Positions 10,296-20,124 of a DNA stretch of 64,000 nucleotides are shown here, in pieces; the stretch's first letter is position 1, and each line of letters begins with the position of its first letter. Made by a program: the position numbers and the translations under genes. Below the pieces are notes generated by a model, which worked only from the letters and a program-made list of their open reading frames with translations, was not told the DNA's origin and did not search any database. This stretch comes from Aliidiomarina quisquiliarum. GTDB taxonomy: Bacteria > Pseudomonadota > Gammaproteobacteria > Enterobacterales > Alteromonadaceae. The DNA is taken from positions 420 to 64,419 of the forward strand of contig NZ_JAMFTN010000010.1 of assembly GCF_023922585.1 (NCBI RefSeq), written 5' to 3'.

Positions 10296-11962
10296 AAATC
10301 ACTTATGAATCGCAACGGTTAAGCCTACGTTTCTTTTTGTTAATGCTTATTTTATTTGCTGGCCAAGTGGCCTACGGAATGCTGCTAGCAGTACAACAAG
10401 TTGATCCAACTATACTTGCTGGCACGTTAAGCTTTAACGTGGTGCGGGCGTCTCACTTAAGTCTTGGTATTTTATGGATTATTTGTGGCTTTATTGGTGC
10501 CACTGTGTTTGTTGCACCGCTGCTTTCAAAGCGTGAAATAGCTTCGCAGTGGTTGGTTAAGTTACTTTTTTACGCCCTTATTATTCTCGCAATTTGGAAT
10601 ATAAGTACGCAAACATTGGCCATGCAAGGTATTGCGGGTTGGTGGAAAGGCCAACCTTGGCTGCAAAATGGATTGGAATACCTTGAAGGAGGCCGTGTTT
10701 TCGGTATTGGGGTACTGGTGGGTTTTCTCATTTTCGCTTTTGTTGTATTGCGTACCTTCCCGAACTTTAGAAAGTGGAACGAAATTCATTGGGGACTTGG
10801 GCTAGGAATTAGTGCCTTAGCTGTTGTTTGGGTGTTTGGTCTTTTTTATATATCAAGAATAGATCTACAAGAATACTTCCGCTGGTATGTGGTGCATTAC
10901 TGGGTGGAAGGCGTGTGGGAGGTTATTCACATAAGTTTAGTGGGTGTGTTAATTGTCATTATGTTTAAAGCCTCGGTACGAGCCGTAGGCTTTGCAGTGT
11001 TCTGGGGAATTTCATTTGTTTGGCTGTCCGGCTTAATTGGTAATGCGCACCACTATTTCTGGATAGGAACCCCTGAGTTTTGGCAGTTTTGGGGTTCGTT
11101 CTTTAGTGCTCTAGAACCATTACCCCTAATATTTTGTTTCTGGCATATTTATTTAGACGCCCATGTAAATAAACGCCCATTAGACAACGCCCCTGCTTTT
11201 TACTTCTTACTTGGCTCCACCATATTAGAGCTGGTAGGTGCTGGTATTTTAGGCTTTACCATGACCTTTGCTCTCACTAACGCTTGGTCGCACGGCACTT
11301 GGATTACTGCCGGCCATGGCCATTTAGCGTTATTTGGCACCTTCGGCATGCTGGGTATAGGGGCGGCCTATTGGGCGGTTGCCGCTATTCGTAATGTGCC
11401 CGACTTCGACCAACGCATTGGTCGTTTCGGCTTCTGGCTACTATTTATTGGTATGCTCGGCATGGCCATGAGTTTTGCTTTTGGTGGTGTTGCTCATTCA
11501 TTTGTGGCGCGGGTGCTCGGCTTAGAATGGACCAGCGGTGACATTGGCCCTGCTATGTCAACGTTTAAGCTAATTTTACCCATATTTGGTTTTGTCTTTA
11601 CCGTGGGTGCTTTGGTTATTGTGTACGACCTACTCACCCTTGGTACGCATAAAGCGCAGCCTTTCGAAGTGCCTAGTGCTACCGGCTGGCGTAAAGCAAT
11701 GACAGGCTTTGAAGCAGGCACTTGGTTGCTATTCATGTGCTTTTTTGGCTTAGTGATTACCTTTGGTTTGCTAGCATTTAACTTACCGATAGTCCGCGAA
11801 GAAGGCGACCCTACCTTGCCGTACCTGTTGTCTGCCGTTGGCTATACGGGCCTGTTTGCCGCTACCATAGCTTTTGTAGCTCGCTTTACGGCCTCATTAG
11901 ATTCACGCTTACGCACCACATACCCTGAAATTGCCACTCCCGACTTGGCAGTAGAAACCTAA
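10292..11962 (+). CDS. norB: Nitric oxide reductase catalytic subunit NorB
   Basis: Haem-copper-oxidase-like integral membrane subunit reducing 2 NO to N2O. All metal-site residues known from Pseudomonas NorB are present at a constant shift of -5: H55 and H344 (haem b), H342 (haem b3), H202/H253/H254 (FeB), with E206, E210 and E275. The motifs are WVEGVWE, NAHHYFW, FSALEP and GHGHLALFG. It has no N-terminal quinol-oxidase extension, so it is a cNOR. The 556 residues include about 90 more at the C-terminus than the classical subunit, forming at least two further hydrophobic helices. norQ and norD, usually next door, are absent. Confidence 0.97.
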   Translation: MKITYESQRLSLRFFLLMLILFAGQVAYGMLLAVQQVDPTILAGTLSFNVVRASHLSLGILWIICGFIGATVFVAPLLSKREIASQWLVKLLFYALIILAIWNISTQTLAMQGIAGWWKGQPWLQNGLEYLEGGRVFGIGVLVGFLIFAFVVLRTFPNFRKWNEIHWGLGLGISALAVVWVFGLFYISRIDLQEYFRWYVVHYWVEGVWEVIHISLVGVLIVIMFKASVRAVGFAVFWGISFVWLSGLIGNAHHYFWIGTPEFWQFWGSFFSALEPLPLIFCFWHIYLDAHVNKRPLDNAPAFYFLLGSTILELVGAGILGFTMTFALTNAWSHGTWITAGHGHLALFGTFGMLGIGAAYWAVAAIRNVPDFDQRIGRFGFWLLFIGMLGMAMSFAFGGVAHSFVARVLGLEWTSGDIGPAMSTFKLILPIFGFVFTVGALVIVYDLLTLGTHKAQPFEVPSATGWRKAMTGFEAGTWLLFMCFFGLVITFGLLAFNLPIVREEGDPTLPYLLSAVGYTGLFAATIAFVARFTASLDSRLRTTYPEIATPDLAVET

Positions 11963-11968
11963 TAACCC

Positions 11969-11990
11969 AAGGCCAAGGACGGCCTTTAAA
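11969..11990 (+). terminator. Possible weak terminator after norB
   Basis: Arms AAGGCC (11969-11974) and GGCCTT (11981-11986) with a 6-base loop, followed by TAAA and not a long T-run. It lies 7 bases after the norB stop. The stem is short and the U-tract poor, so it may be a partial terminator or stabilising hairpin. Confidence 0.45.
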
Positions 11991-12002
11991 TAACTGTACT
12001 AA

Positions 12003-12018
12003 AGTTAAACTTTTAACT
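12003..12018. promoter_or_regulatory. Palindrome upstream of the diguanylate cyclase gene
   Basis: Perfect 7-base arms AGTTAAA and TTTAACT separated by CT, about 110 bases before the start of the 12128 gene and 40 bases after norB. The AT-rich dyad looks like an operator, but no family can be named and it could also contribute to 3'-end formation for norB. Confidence 0.35.
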
Positions 12019-12127
12019 CCCTTAATTGGCATAATTACTGTTATACTTAAAGCTAATCATTTAAATCGCTAGCTATGGCATTGCGTGAATTTCTTGCTTA
12101 AACGTACGACAGGATTATTGATCTCTC

Positions 12128-13690
12128 ATGTTTTATCGCTGGCTAAAAAAACAAAAGGTTCGTAGCCTTATTCTTTCCCTTGGGGTTGCCAGTGTATTCA
12201 TTACTTTAGGCAACAGCTTTTATGCCTCTTACGAAGTACAACGCGACCTCTTAATAGAAAACACCCTTGAAGCGAACAGGGTTTATGCCGCAAAGTTAGC
12301 TGACGTGGCCAATGCATTTATTAAAACCAGCCAAAGCCACCTTGCTTATAGTGCTGCTTTACTAAGTGCGCACATGAACAACCCCGAGCTACTAAATAGC
12401 GAAACCCTTCGTTTACATACCCAGTCGAATCAATTTAACTCCGTTGTAATAGTTAATACAGAAGGGGTTATTATTAGCTCGTCGCCACGCGCTATGGCTC
12501 TTGACGGCTTAAAAATTTCGACTGAAAATGCGCGGCAATCGCTAAATGCCAAGCGGCTTTTGGTTGCCAACCCTTTTGTTTCCCCCGCGGGTAACTACCT
12601 TGTTAGTTTGTCGCAGCCAATTTTTTCTCCCCATGGCGATTATTTGGGCTACATTAGTGCTGCCATTTATTTAGAACAAGACAATATTCTCAGGTCATTA
12701 CTCGCTACCCACGACTACAAAGATGGCTCTTACTTGTATGTTGTTGATCGCAACCGAACCTTAATTTATCACCCCAATGCCGAGCGTATTGGCGAAGTAG
12801 TTACCATTAATAAGGCCGTGAACCAAGTTGTTCAGGGCATAGAAGGCACGCAGACCATTTTCAACTCAAAAGGCATCGAAATGCTGGCTGGGTTTGCCCC
12901 CGTAACTCAAGCAGGTTGGGGCGTAGTGGCACAGCGGCCACTAGAAGCAACCCTAGCACCACTCAATGGCCATATTAGTCGTATCGTTATTAAAAGCTTG
13001 CCTCTAGTGTTGGTTACTTTGCTCGGTATTTGGTTTGCTAGCACCTTAATTGCCCGGCCACTGCGGCACCTTGCTAAAAAAACCAGCCCTATTGATCCTG
13101 CACCTGTTCAAAACATGAACCATGTTCAGGCTTGGTATTATGAAGCTCAGCAACTTAAACAAGCCATTATGAACAGCATGGACGTGCTTAACGAGCGCAT
13201 AACACAACTACATAGTGACAGCCAAACCGACCCTATGACAGGCTTACTCAACCGGCGTGGTATGCAACAGGTACTTGAACAACACGCAGCAAACAACATA
13301 CCTTTTGCTGTACTTATGCTCGACATTGATCACTTCAAACAAATTAACGACACTTACGGCCATGATATGGGCGATAAAATAATTTGTTTGTTTGCCAACA
13401 TACTCAAGGAATTTGAACGCCCAAACGACGCTTTATGCCGAAGTGGTGGTGAAGAATTTATAGCTTTACTACCTCATACCACACAGCAGCAAGCGTTCGA
13501 ACTTGCAGAACAATTTCGCACCCATTTTAGCCAATATAAAATGCCAACCAACGTACAAGTTACCGTGTCCATAGGCGTGGCATATTGGCCCGGCTTACCT
13601 ATGCCAATTCACAAAGTGCTAAAGAAAGTAGACGAAGCCCTATACCAAGCTAAACAAGAAGGCCGAGATAGAACTGTACAAGTTAATTAG
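12128..13690 (+). CDS. Diguanylate cyclase with periplasmic dCACHE sensor
   Basis: Makes cyclic di-GMP from two GTP at the inner membrane. Order: TM helix (about 13-33), a periplasmic double-CACHE domain (about 36-285, with YLGYISAAIYLEQDN and YLYVVDRNRTLIYHP), TM helix (about 288-310), a short linker and a C-terminal GGDEF domain (TDPMTGLLNRRG ... CRSGGEEFIALLP). The active site is GGEEF. An RxxD inhibitory site (RPND) lies five residues before it, so product inhibition is likely. CACHE domains bind small extracellular ligands such as amino acids or organic acids. It ends 2 bases from the convergent zapE. Confidence 0.93.
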   Translation: MFYRWLKKQKVRSLILSLGVASVFITLGNSFYASYEVQRDLLIENTLEANRVYAAKLADVANAFIKTSQSHLAYSAALLSAHMNNPELLNSETLRLHTQSNQFNSVVIVNTEGVIISSSPRAMALDGLKISTENARQSLNAKRLLVANPFVSPAGNYLVSLSQPIFSPHGDYLGYISAAIYLEQDNILRSLLATHDYKDGSYLYVVDRNRTLIYHPNAERIGEVVTINKAVNQVVQGIEGTQTIFNSKGIEMLAGFAPVTQAGWGVVAQRPLEATLAPLNGHISRIVIKSLPLVLVTLLGIWFASTLIARPLRHLAKKTSPIDPAPVQNMNHVQAWYYEAQQLKQAIMNSMDVLNERITQLHSDSQTDPMTGLLNRRGMQQVLEQHAANNIPFAVLMLDIDHFKQINDTYGHDMGDKIICLFANILKEFERPNDALCRSGGEEFIALLPHTTQQQAFELAEQFRTHFSQYKMPTNVQVTVSIGVAYWPGLPMPIHKVLKKVDEALYQAKQEGRDRTVQVN

Positions 13691-13692
13691 AA

Positions 13693-14835
13693 CTACTGGC
13701 TTGGTTTGAAACGCTGTAACTGCATTTCTTGCAAGCGGCTTAAGGTACGTTGAAATGGGAAGGACAATGCCCCTTCCGTATACAATTCTGTAAGTGCTAC
13801 GGCCGCATTTATATATAAGGGCACATTGCGGTCGTAACACTCGTCTACTAAAGCAATAAAGCGGCGCACACCGTCGTCGTGCCGTGACAATAAGGGTAGC
13901 ACTCGGTCGCCCGCCACCACCTGCACAACGCCGTCTTCGGTACCCCTAGCAATAGCGTTTCCTTGTGCCGCTGCCGTTAACTTAGGCACTTGATCAAGCA
14001 GGATATAGTTAAATTGATCACAAAGCTCAATAAAGTCTGCCGCGGCTAGCGGTTGCTCGCACAAGTCATGGTAATTACACCATAAAATATGTTCTGTGCG
14101 CTTAATAACTGCAATATTGCGGTGGCCTAATACTAACTGTTGAGGCCTATTTGCTTGTTCCCCTACTTGTTCGGTAAGGCTATTAAATACCTGCTTTAGT
14201 GCATTTGGCTGCTGCACCCAATAACGCTGGTAAGCCTTGCCGGGGTGTAATCGGTGGTCTTGGCCACCGTCAACATTAATAACTTGCAAATGTTGCTTTA
14301 GCGCTGCTATAGCGGGTAGCAGCCGTTCACGGTTAAAGCCGTTTTCATAAAGTTCGTCGGGGTGTTGGTTCGACGTGGCCACCAATACTAAACCCTGCAC
14401 AAATAGCTCTTGTAACAAGCCGCTGATCAAAATAGCGTCGCCTATATCGCTTACAAACAGCTCATCGAAACAAAGCACGCGCACTTCGTTGGCCAATTCT
14501 TGGGCTAATAGGCTAAGTGGGTTTTCTTGGCCGGTCAGTTGAAATAAACGTTGGTGCACCCAGCGCATAAAGTGGTGAAAGTGCTGCCGCCGAGCCGGAA
14601 TAGTTAAGCTGGCATAAAAGCGGTCCATTAGCCAGGTTTTGCCGCGCCCTACCGGGCCATATAAATAAACGCCCTGGGGCATGCCGGTATTATTTTCGAG
14701 CTGCTGATAGCAGTGCTCAAGGCTTGCTACTGCGGCGTGCTGAGCGGCATCGGTTTGAAAGCCATGAGCCAACGCTTGTTCATAGGCTTGCGCTGGGCTT
14801 AAGGCTTTTATTAATGTTGAATGGGACTTTAGCAA
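13693..14835 (-). CDS. zapE: Cell-division ATPase ZapE (AFG1-like)
   Basis: A 380-residue AAA+-type ATPase of the AFG1/LACE1 family, which in proteobacteria associates with the FtsZ ring under low-oxygen or constrictive conditions. Walker A is GPVGRGKT at 60-67 and the Walker B/sensor region is VLCFDELFVSDIGDA at about 116-130. The family segments ATSNQHPDELYENGFNR and FIALVDECYDRNVPL are also present. Length and order match the family. It is convergent with the diguanylate cyclase gene and divergent from the 15015 transporter, so it is probably transcribed alone. Confidence 0.93.
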   Translation of the reverse strand: MLKSHSTLIKALSPAQAYEQALAHGFQTDAAQHAAVASLEHCYQQLENNTGMPQGVYLYGPVGRGKTWLMDRFYASLTIPARRQHFHHFMRWVHQRLFQLTGQENPLSLLAQELANEVRVLCFDELFVSDIGDAILISGLLQELFVQGLVLVATSNQHPDELYENGFNRERLLPAIAALKQHLQVINVDGGQDHRLHPGKAYQRYWVQQPNALKQVFNSLTEQVGEQANRPQQLVLGHRNIAVIKRTEHILWCNYHDLCEQPLAAADFIELCDQFNYILLDQVPKLTAAAQGNAIARGTEDGVVQVVAGDRVLPLLSRHDDGVRRFIALVDECYDRNVPLYINAAVALTELYTEGALSFPFQRTLSRLQEMQLQRFKPSQ

Positions 14836-15014
14836 GGATTAGGTACCACTAAAACGTAGGCAACATGAATTATGGCTATAACCATACTACAGCTAATGAA
14901 CATAAAGCCACTTTAACCTTGGCCAACTTTCTTTAGCCAAGCCCAATGCTTAATAGCGCCTGTATGTGTTAAATTAACCTTTTAAAGCTTACCCTGCCTG
15001 CTGTTGGAGCATTT

Positions 15015-16511
15015 GTGACAAACACCCCTGTACCTGCGAATCGCCGCCCATGGATTCTCGCCGCCCTTATGCTGTTTATGATGCTTGCGGCTATGGACGT
15101 TACCATTGTTTCCACTGCAGTGCCGCAAGTAGTGGCCGACTTAGGCGACTTCTCAATGTTTACCTGGGTGTTTTCTATATATTTGCTGGCCCAAACCGTT
15201 ACCATTCCAGTATATGGCAAATTAGCCGACATTTATGGTCGCAAACCCATATTATTAATCGGTAGCGTTATTTTCTTAGCCTCGTCGGCGGCAGCCGCAG
15301 CAGCTTGGAACATGCACTCGCTTATTTTTTTTCGTGGCTTACAAGGGTTAGGTGCTGGGGCCATGATGGCCACCATTAACACCTTAGCAGGCGACTTATA
15401 TTCCCTGCGCGAACGGGCCAAAATTCAAGGTTTTCTTTCCAGTGTGTGGGGTATTGCCGCTATTGCTGGGCCCATGCTTGGCGGAACCTTTACTGAGTAT
15501 GTGTCGTGGCGCTGGATTTTTCTAGTGAACGTGCCTATTGGTGCCGTAGCTATACTGCTTTTAGTGCTATTTCTACATGAAAAGGTTGAGCCTAAACAAC
15601 ACCAGGTTGATTACCTTGGCTCGGCCGCTATTTTAGCCGCCGTAAGTACTCTTATTTTAGCCTTGTTGGAAGGTGGCCAAGCTTGGCCCTGGTTGTCAAA
15701 GCTAAGTTTCATTGTCTTTGCGCTAGCGGCGGTACTAACGGCCTTCGCCATATGGACCCAACGCCGGGCCGCAGAACCCATTATGCCCGTATGGCTATGG
15801 CGCCATCGCTCTCTTGCTGGGGCTAACCTTGCTATGATTGGCATGGGCTTTATTGTAATGGGTCCGGTAGCCTATTTACCCACGTTTGCTCAGTCCGTAT
15901 ACGGCTTAAATGCCATTGCCGCTGGCCTAGTACTGGCCGCTATGAGCTTAAGCTGGCCAACGGCTTCTGCCCTTTCTGGGCGGCTTTATTTACGCATAGG
16001 CTTTCGCAACACTGCTTTAATTGGCAGCGTGCTTATTTGCTTGGCTGCCGCACTATTTCTGGCCTTACCTTACCAAGCCCCAATTTGGACGGTAGCGGCC
16101 ATTCAAGTGGTGATCGGCGCCGGCTTTGGCTTAATGTCTACGTCAATGTTGGTGGGTGCACAATCATCTGTCGACTGGGGCCGCCGTGGCGTGGTTACAG
16201 GGGCCAATATGTTTGCTCGGTTTCTTGGTCAAAGCTTAGGTGTTGCTGTGTTTGGTGTTATTTTCAATGCTAGCTTAACAAGCCGTTTAGCCAAGCCCCC
16301 AACAGAGCTTGGCACACATTTACCCACCAATATGGACACGGCCATAACCGCATTACAGAACTCTCAATTAGGTATCGACGCAGAAAGCTATTTACGCCAC
16401 ACGGTGTTTGCGGCCACTCACGACCTGTACACCGGCTTGCTAGTAATGGCGTTAATTACTTTTGCTATTGTACTAAGTAGTCCTAAACACTTTGGCGATG
16501 CCCGCGGCTAA
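15015..16511 (+). CDS. MFS drug/proton antiporter, DHA2 (14-helix, EmrB-like) family
   Basis: A 498-residue inner-membrane exporter with 14 predicted helices. It has the DHA2 opening (LFMMLAAMDVTIVSTAVPQVVADLG), motif A (GKLADIYGRKPI) and motif C (GIAAIAGPMLGGTFTE). The start is GTG at 15015 with GGAG 5 bases upstream; no better ATG precedes the first helix. The substrate cannot be read from sequence; multidrug or toxic-compound export is typical. It is convergent with the next MFS gene, and their stop codons overlap by 4 bases. Confidence 0.88.
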   Translation: MTNTPVPANRRPWILAALMLFMMLAAMDVTIVSTAVPQVVADLGDFSMFTWVFSIYLLAQTVTIPVYGKLADIYGRKPILLIGSVIFLASSAAAAAAWNMHSLIFFRGLQGLGAGAMMATINTLAGDLYSLRERAKIQGFLSSVWGIAAIAGPMLGGTFTEYVSWRWIFLVNVPIGAVAILLLVLFLHEKVEPKQHQVDYLGSAAILAAVSTLILALLEGGQAWPWLSKLSFIVFALAAVLTAFAIWTQRRAAEPIMPVWLWRHRSLAGANLAMIGMGFIVMGPVAYLPTFAQSVYGLNAIAAGLVLAAMSLSWPTASALSGRLYLRIGFRNTALIGSVLICLAAALFLALPYQAPIWTVAAIQVVIGAGFGLMSTSMLVGAQSSVDWGRRGVVTGANMFARFLGQSLGVAVFGVIFNASLTSRLAKPPTELGTHLPTNMDTAITALQNSQLGIDAESYLRHTVFAATHDLYTGLLVMALITFAIVLSSPKHFGDARG

Positions 16512-17716
16512 ACAGCTTTCTTATCGGCAAAGTGTTTGCCAAACAAGCAAAACACCAACGTACACGAACCAAGTACGGCAAAAGAAAGTGGCAAGTTAAG
16601 TAACGACGGGGTTAACAAGCTAACCGCAAAGGCCAGCACCCCGCCAATGGTAAACTGCATAACCCCTAGCAACGCCGAAGCAATACCGGCATTTTTCTGC
16701 ACCGTTGCCATGGTGTTCGCAAACAAGTTGCCAGTAATAAACCCGGTGGTACCAATACTCATCGCTAGCAATAACGCATAGCTCCATAAGGCCACTTGCC
16801 CTAGTTGAATAAGCAGTGAAAGCCCAAGCCCACACGCCACAAAAGCAACTAAGCCAACATACAATAAAGTGCTCGCACTGTAGCGTTTTAATAAGCGCAT
16901 ATTTACTTGGCTCATGGCTATCATAGTGGCAGCATTGGCGGCAAACAAGAAACTAAACTGGCTAGGTGTTAGGCCAAAATTATCAATAAAGGCAAAGGGT
17001 GCCGAACTTACATAAATAAATATAAAGCCAAAAGTAGCGCCAATAGCTAATGTATAAAAGAAAAAGCTTGGTTGAATAAACTGCCGAGCATAGCCATGAA
17101 TAATACTTAAAAACGACAACGGGGTGCGCTGCTGAACACTTAGGGTTTCGGGTAAATAACGCATGGTTAGCAATAAACTAATAAGCCCAATGGCGGCCAT
17201 AACCCAAAATATTACCTGCCAGTCAGCATAAATAAGCACCAAGCCCCCAATCATTGGGGCTAAAATAGGCGCCAGCATCATTACCTGGCCTAAAATAGAG
17301 AAAATTCGCGCCGACTCTTGAGTATCGCAGGTGTCCGAAACTACCGCCCGCCCAGCAACTGAACCAGCACTGGCTCCTACCGCTTGAATAAAACGTGCCG
17401 CTAGCAACGCTTCAAAACTATTGCTTAAGGCAGCAGCAATTGAGCCAATAACAAATAAACCAAGCCCCGCTAATAAAGGTAAACGGCGACCATAACGGTC
17501 GAGTAATGGCCCATAAATTGCCTGACCAACCCCTAAGCCAAGTAAAAATATGGTCAGCGTTTGTTGCACTTGGCCAGCAGTAATGTCAAGCCGTGCGCCC
17601 ATGGTTGGAAACGCCGGCAAATACATATCAATTGCAGCTGCAACCAATGCACTAAGCGACGCTAATAAAATTATAATCGGAAACCCTAACGAGTTTTTAG
17701 TAGTCGAGGTGGTAAT
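16508..17716 (-). CDS. MFS drug exporter, Bcr/CflA (DHA1) family, probable AUU start
   Basis: A 12-helix exporter with the Bcr/CflA signature opening (SALVAAAIDMYLPAFPTM) and motif A (YGPLLDRYGRRLPL). No ATG, GTG or TTG gives a full first helix. The only conventional start (TTG at 17647) lies inside helix 1. The frame is open to just before 17730, and an ATT codon at 17716-17714 has AAGGA (17729-17725) exactly 8 bases upstream, giving 402 residues and the normal N-terminus (MTTSTTKNSLGFPIIIL). I therefore annotate an AUU start, with moderate certainty. AUU initiation is rare and usually marks low or regulated expression. Confidence 0.8.
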   Translation of the reverse strand: MTTSTTKNSLGFPIIILLASLSALVAAAIDMYLPAFPTMGARLDITAGQVQQTLTIFLLGLGVGQAIYGPLLDRYGRRLPLLAGLGLFVIGSIAAALSNSFEALLAARFIQAVGASAGSVAGRAVVSDTCDTQESARIFSILGQVMMLAPILAPMIGGLVLIYADWQVIFWVMAAIGLISLLLTMRYLPETLSVQQRTPLSFLSIIHGYARQFIQPSFFFYTLAIGATFGFIFIYVSSAPFAFIDNFGLTPSQFSFLFAANAATMIAMSQVNMRLLKRYSASTLLYVGLVAFVACGLGLSLLIQLGQVALWSYALLLAMSIGTTGFITGNLFANTMATVQKNAGIASALLGVMQFTIGGVLAFAVSLLTPSLLNLPLSFAVLGSCTLVFCLFGKHFADKKAV

Positions 17717-17831
17717 AACAATATTCCTTAACGGCTAGCACTCAGGAACGGTGTTACTGAGGCAAGAATGAGGGTCGCAATATTACTCTTTTGGGCTAAG
17801 TTGCTCAAGAGCTGCTACCCCTGCGCAACAA

Positions 17832-18581
17832 CTAGAAATGTGCTTTTAATAGCAAATTCATGTTCGACTCGTGGGTACGTAACATTGCACTGTCGGCTAT
17901 ACCGAATTTATTGTGCCAATACACGTACTCCACACCAAGGTAAATAGGGTTCTTTACCCCTAACAGCGGATGTATGCCCCACTTTAACTGCGCACTCATG
18001 CCTAAACTTGCACGTTGCCCACTGGTTGTATTGGTCCAGTCAAAAAAACCGTCGAATAAAAACGGTTGCTCAGCGAGTTCAAATGGTACTGCCCAAACAC
18101 CGGTTAATTGCCAGTTATCGGCCGCATGGTCGTTATTACGGCGATAGCCATTTAGTTGCAAAAACTGAAAGCCAGGAGCCTTGAAGTCAATTCCTAGCCC
18201 ATACAAAAAGTTGGTTTGAAATTCTGACATTTCAATTGTGGTACTAATCAATACATCGGTAATGAAACCATATTGAAATGTGCTTGAAGCCATTTTCGAA
18301 AGGCTAAACCGTGGCGACCATTCCGCATAGTTACTGCGCTCGCCACTGGCTTCTCGCATGTGATCTAGAAAAAAGAAGCTGTCACCCCAGCTGGTAGCCG
18401 CCGCATGTTCGAAGGTAAATACCTGCTGATGCGGGCTGCCCAACCGATAGTTGTTCCCTTTTAAATACGTCGCACTAAAGTCGTGCCACAATACTTCTGC
18501 CTGTGCGTTAGCTGTAGCCAAGGCAAAACCTGCCAGTGTTATAGCGTGAATAACACAACTACGGTGATTGGTTATTTTCAT
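17832..18581 (-). CDS. Tsx/OmpK-like nucleoside-specific outer-membrane channel
   Basis: A 249-residue protein with a signal peptide (ending TANAQA, about 28) and the Tsx-like mature start EVLWHDFSATYLKGNNY. A 12-strand-type barrel follows (FTFEHAAATSWGDSFFFLDH, FDWTNTTSGQRAS, YLGVEYVYWHNKFGI), ending in Phe (LLLKAHF). The family forms channels for nucleosides and related molecules across the outer membrane. It begins 3 bases after the stop of the truncated diguanylate cyclase on the same strand, so the two were probably co-transcribed. Confidence 0.85.
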   Translation of the reverse strand: MKITNHRSCVIHAITLAGFALATANAQAEVLWHDFSATYLKGNNYRLGSPHQQVFTFEHAAATSWGDSFFFLDHMREASGERSNYAEWSPRFSLSKMASSTFQYGFITDVLISTTIEMSEFQTNFLYGLGIDFKAPGFQFLQLNGYRRNNDHAADNWQLTGVWAVPFELAEQPFLFDGFFDWTNTTSGQRASLGMSAQLKWGIHPLLGVKNPIYLGVEYVYWHNKFGIADSAMLRTHESNMNLLLKAHF

Positions 18582-18584
18582 TCT

Positions 18585-20033
18585 TTAGGTTTCTCGATAA
18601 AACTGTACTAAGTTACCACCCGCATGCTTCGCTTTATACAGCTGCTCATCGGCCCTGCGAATAGCTTCTTCGGGTGTGTCGCTCGCAAAAACTGGCGCAA
18701 CCCCAAAGCTCATACTAAGCTGAGACCTATTATGACGACTGTAAATATGGGTAATATTTAAAAGATAAATGTCGGCAAGAATACTTTGAATGGTGGTTAT
18801 TTGTATATCTTTATTTGTAATTGGTAAAATAATGGCAAGCTCTTCACCCCCATAGCGATACACTCTTCCCTGAAATTTTTTACTTAGCAATTTAGATATT
18901 TTTTGTAAAGCAACATCACCAGCCTCATGACCATAATTGTCGTTATACAATTTAAAGTCGTCTATGTCGCCAAGTACTAACCAAGTGGTTTTCCCTTCTG
19001 CGATGGCTGCTGCTAAATCACGGTCAAAGGAGCGTCTATTCATTAACGCTGTTAGTCCGTCTAAATGTGCTAAGCGATCGAGCAATTTGTTAGCTTCAGC
19101 TAACTCTGCCGTTCGGTTAGCAACTTCAAGCTCAAGTTGTTCCTGAGCCCGAATAAAGCGCCCAGCCACCGTACGAAATGCTTGTAATACTAAGCCTACT
19201 TCACCGCGTGATTTTATTTTCTTAGCACTTTCGCTAACCACGTCTTTATAGTTTTTTGCATCAATCATCGACGCCACATTAGCCATATAGCGTAGCGGGG
19301 TAGATACGTCGCGATTAATTAACCAGTAAACGATGCCCAGCGTAATCAGCACTAATAATAGGGCTCCTAGGGAAAACTGAATGGGCAACATTAATGCCTG
19401 TTTGCGTATTTGGCTTGTTGGGTAAGAGGTCACGTACCACCAGCGCGCACTAGCTATGTGGTTAACGATCAGTACCCGACCGTCAACTAGGTTCGTTACT
19501 ACATTTTTATTTATGAGCAAATTATTGTCACGTAAGGCTTCAAACAGGCGTGAGGCAGCTAAGTCGTTATAGGTGCTTGCAGAGCCAGGCTCGGGCGTAC
19601 CTATGGCTTCTAAGGAAATATTCGAGGCGCCAACCAGGCCTTCCCAGGTTGGCCCTAGTTCATTAAGGGTGTATTGGGCAGCTAATGTGCGTAGTTTAAG
19701 CTCGTCACTAATTGGGCTTGTTCTCGGCCCCACAAATGCGGTCATGCCATGAAAGTAACTTTCAAAAAACGACTTGCCGTGAAAAAAGTCTGCTTTAAGC
19801 CGCAATACGCCTGGCGATGTTTCCTCATACCAACTGTCAAAACGCGCTACCCATTCCGGGTGTTGCATAAATATTTTATAACGCTGTAGAAACTCGGCAC
19901 TAAGGTTATCGGCATTACGCTCTACATGATCAAGAAATAGCTGGGTACGCCCAACTCGGCTTTCAATGTCATGCTGTAAACTCTCAATAATTGATGTTTT
20001 TGAGCCCGTGTAGGTAAAGTAGAAGTTAATCGC
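18585..20033 (-). pseudogene. Diguanylate cyclase, 5'-truncated (missing start and first membrane helix)
   Basis: The readable frame runs from a TGA at 20036-20034 to the stop at 18585. The first in-frame ATG is at 19868, but 55 codons upstream of it still encode protein-like sequence (INFYFTYTGSKT, then LFLDHVERNADNLSAEF) matching the start of a CACHE-like periplasmic domain just after a membrane helix. No start codon or hydrophobic helix precedes it. The remainder has a periplasmic sensor region, one TM helix (about 183-205 from the ATG), HAMP-like and coiled segments, and a GGDEF domain whose active-site loop reads GGEEL with no RxxD inhibitory site. Product from ATG 19868 would be 427 residues and mislocalised. 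It is probably a decaying gene; a sequencing error at the 5' end is the alternative. Confidence 0.7.
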
Positions 20034-20124
20034 TCAACTGAGGGCTATAACTTATTAATACTCTTTCAGCTTTTATAGATCAACAACTTTATATAGCAAT
20101 ATGTACTAAAAGCTTACATTCAAG

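Noticed and set aside
17740-17815. CTCAG/CTGAG and CTCTT/AAGAG repeats between the tsx and Bcr genes
   Set aside because: Short arms with long loops and no T-run; not a credible terminator.
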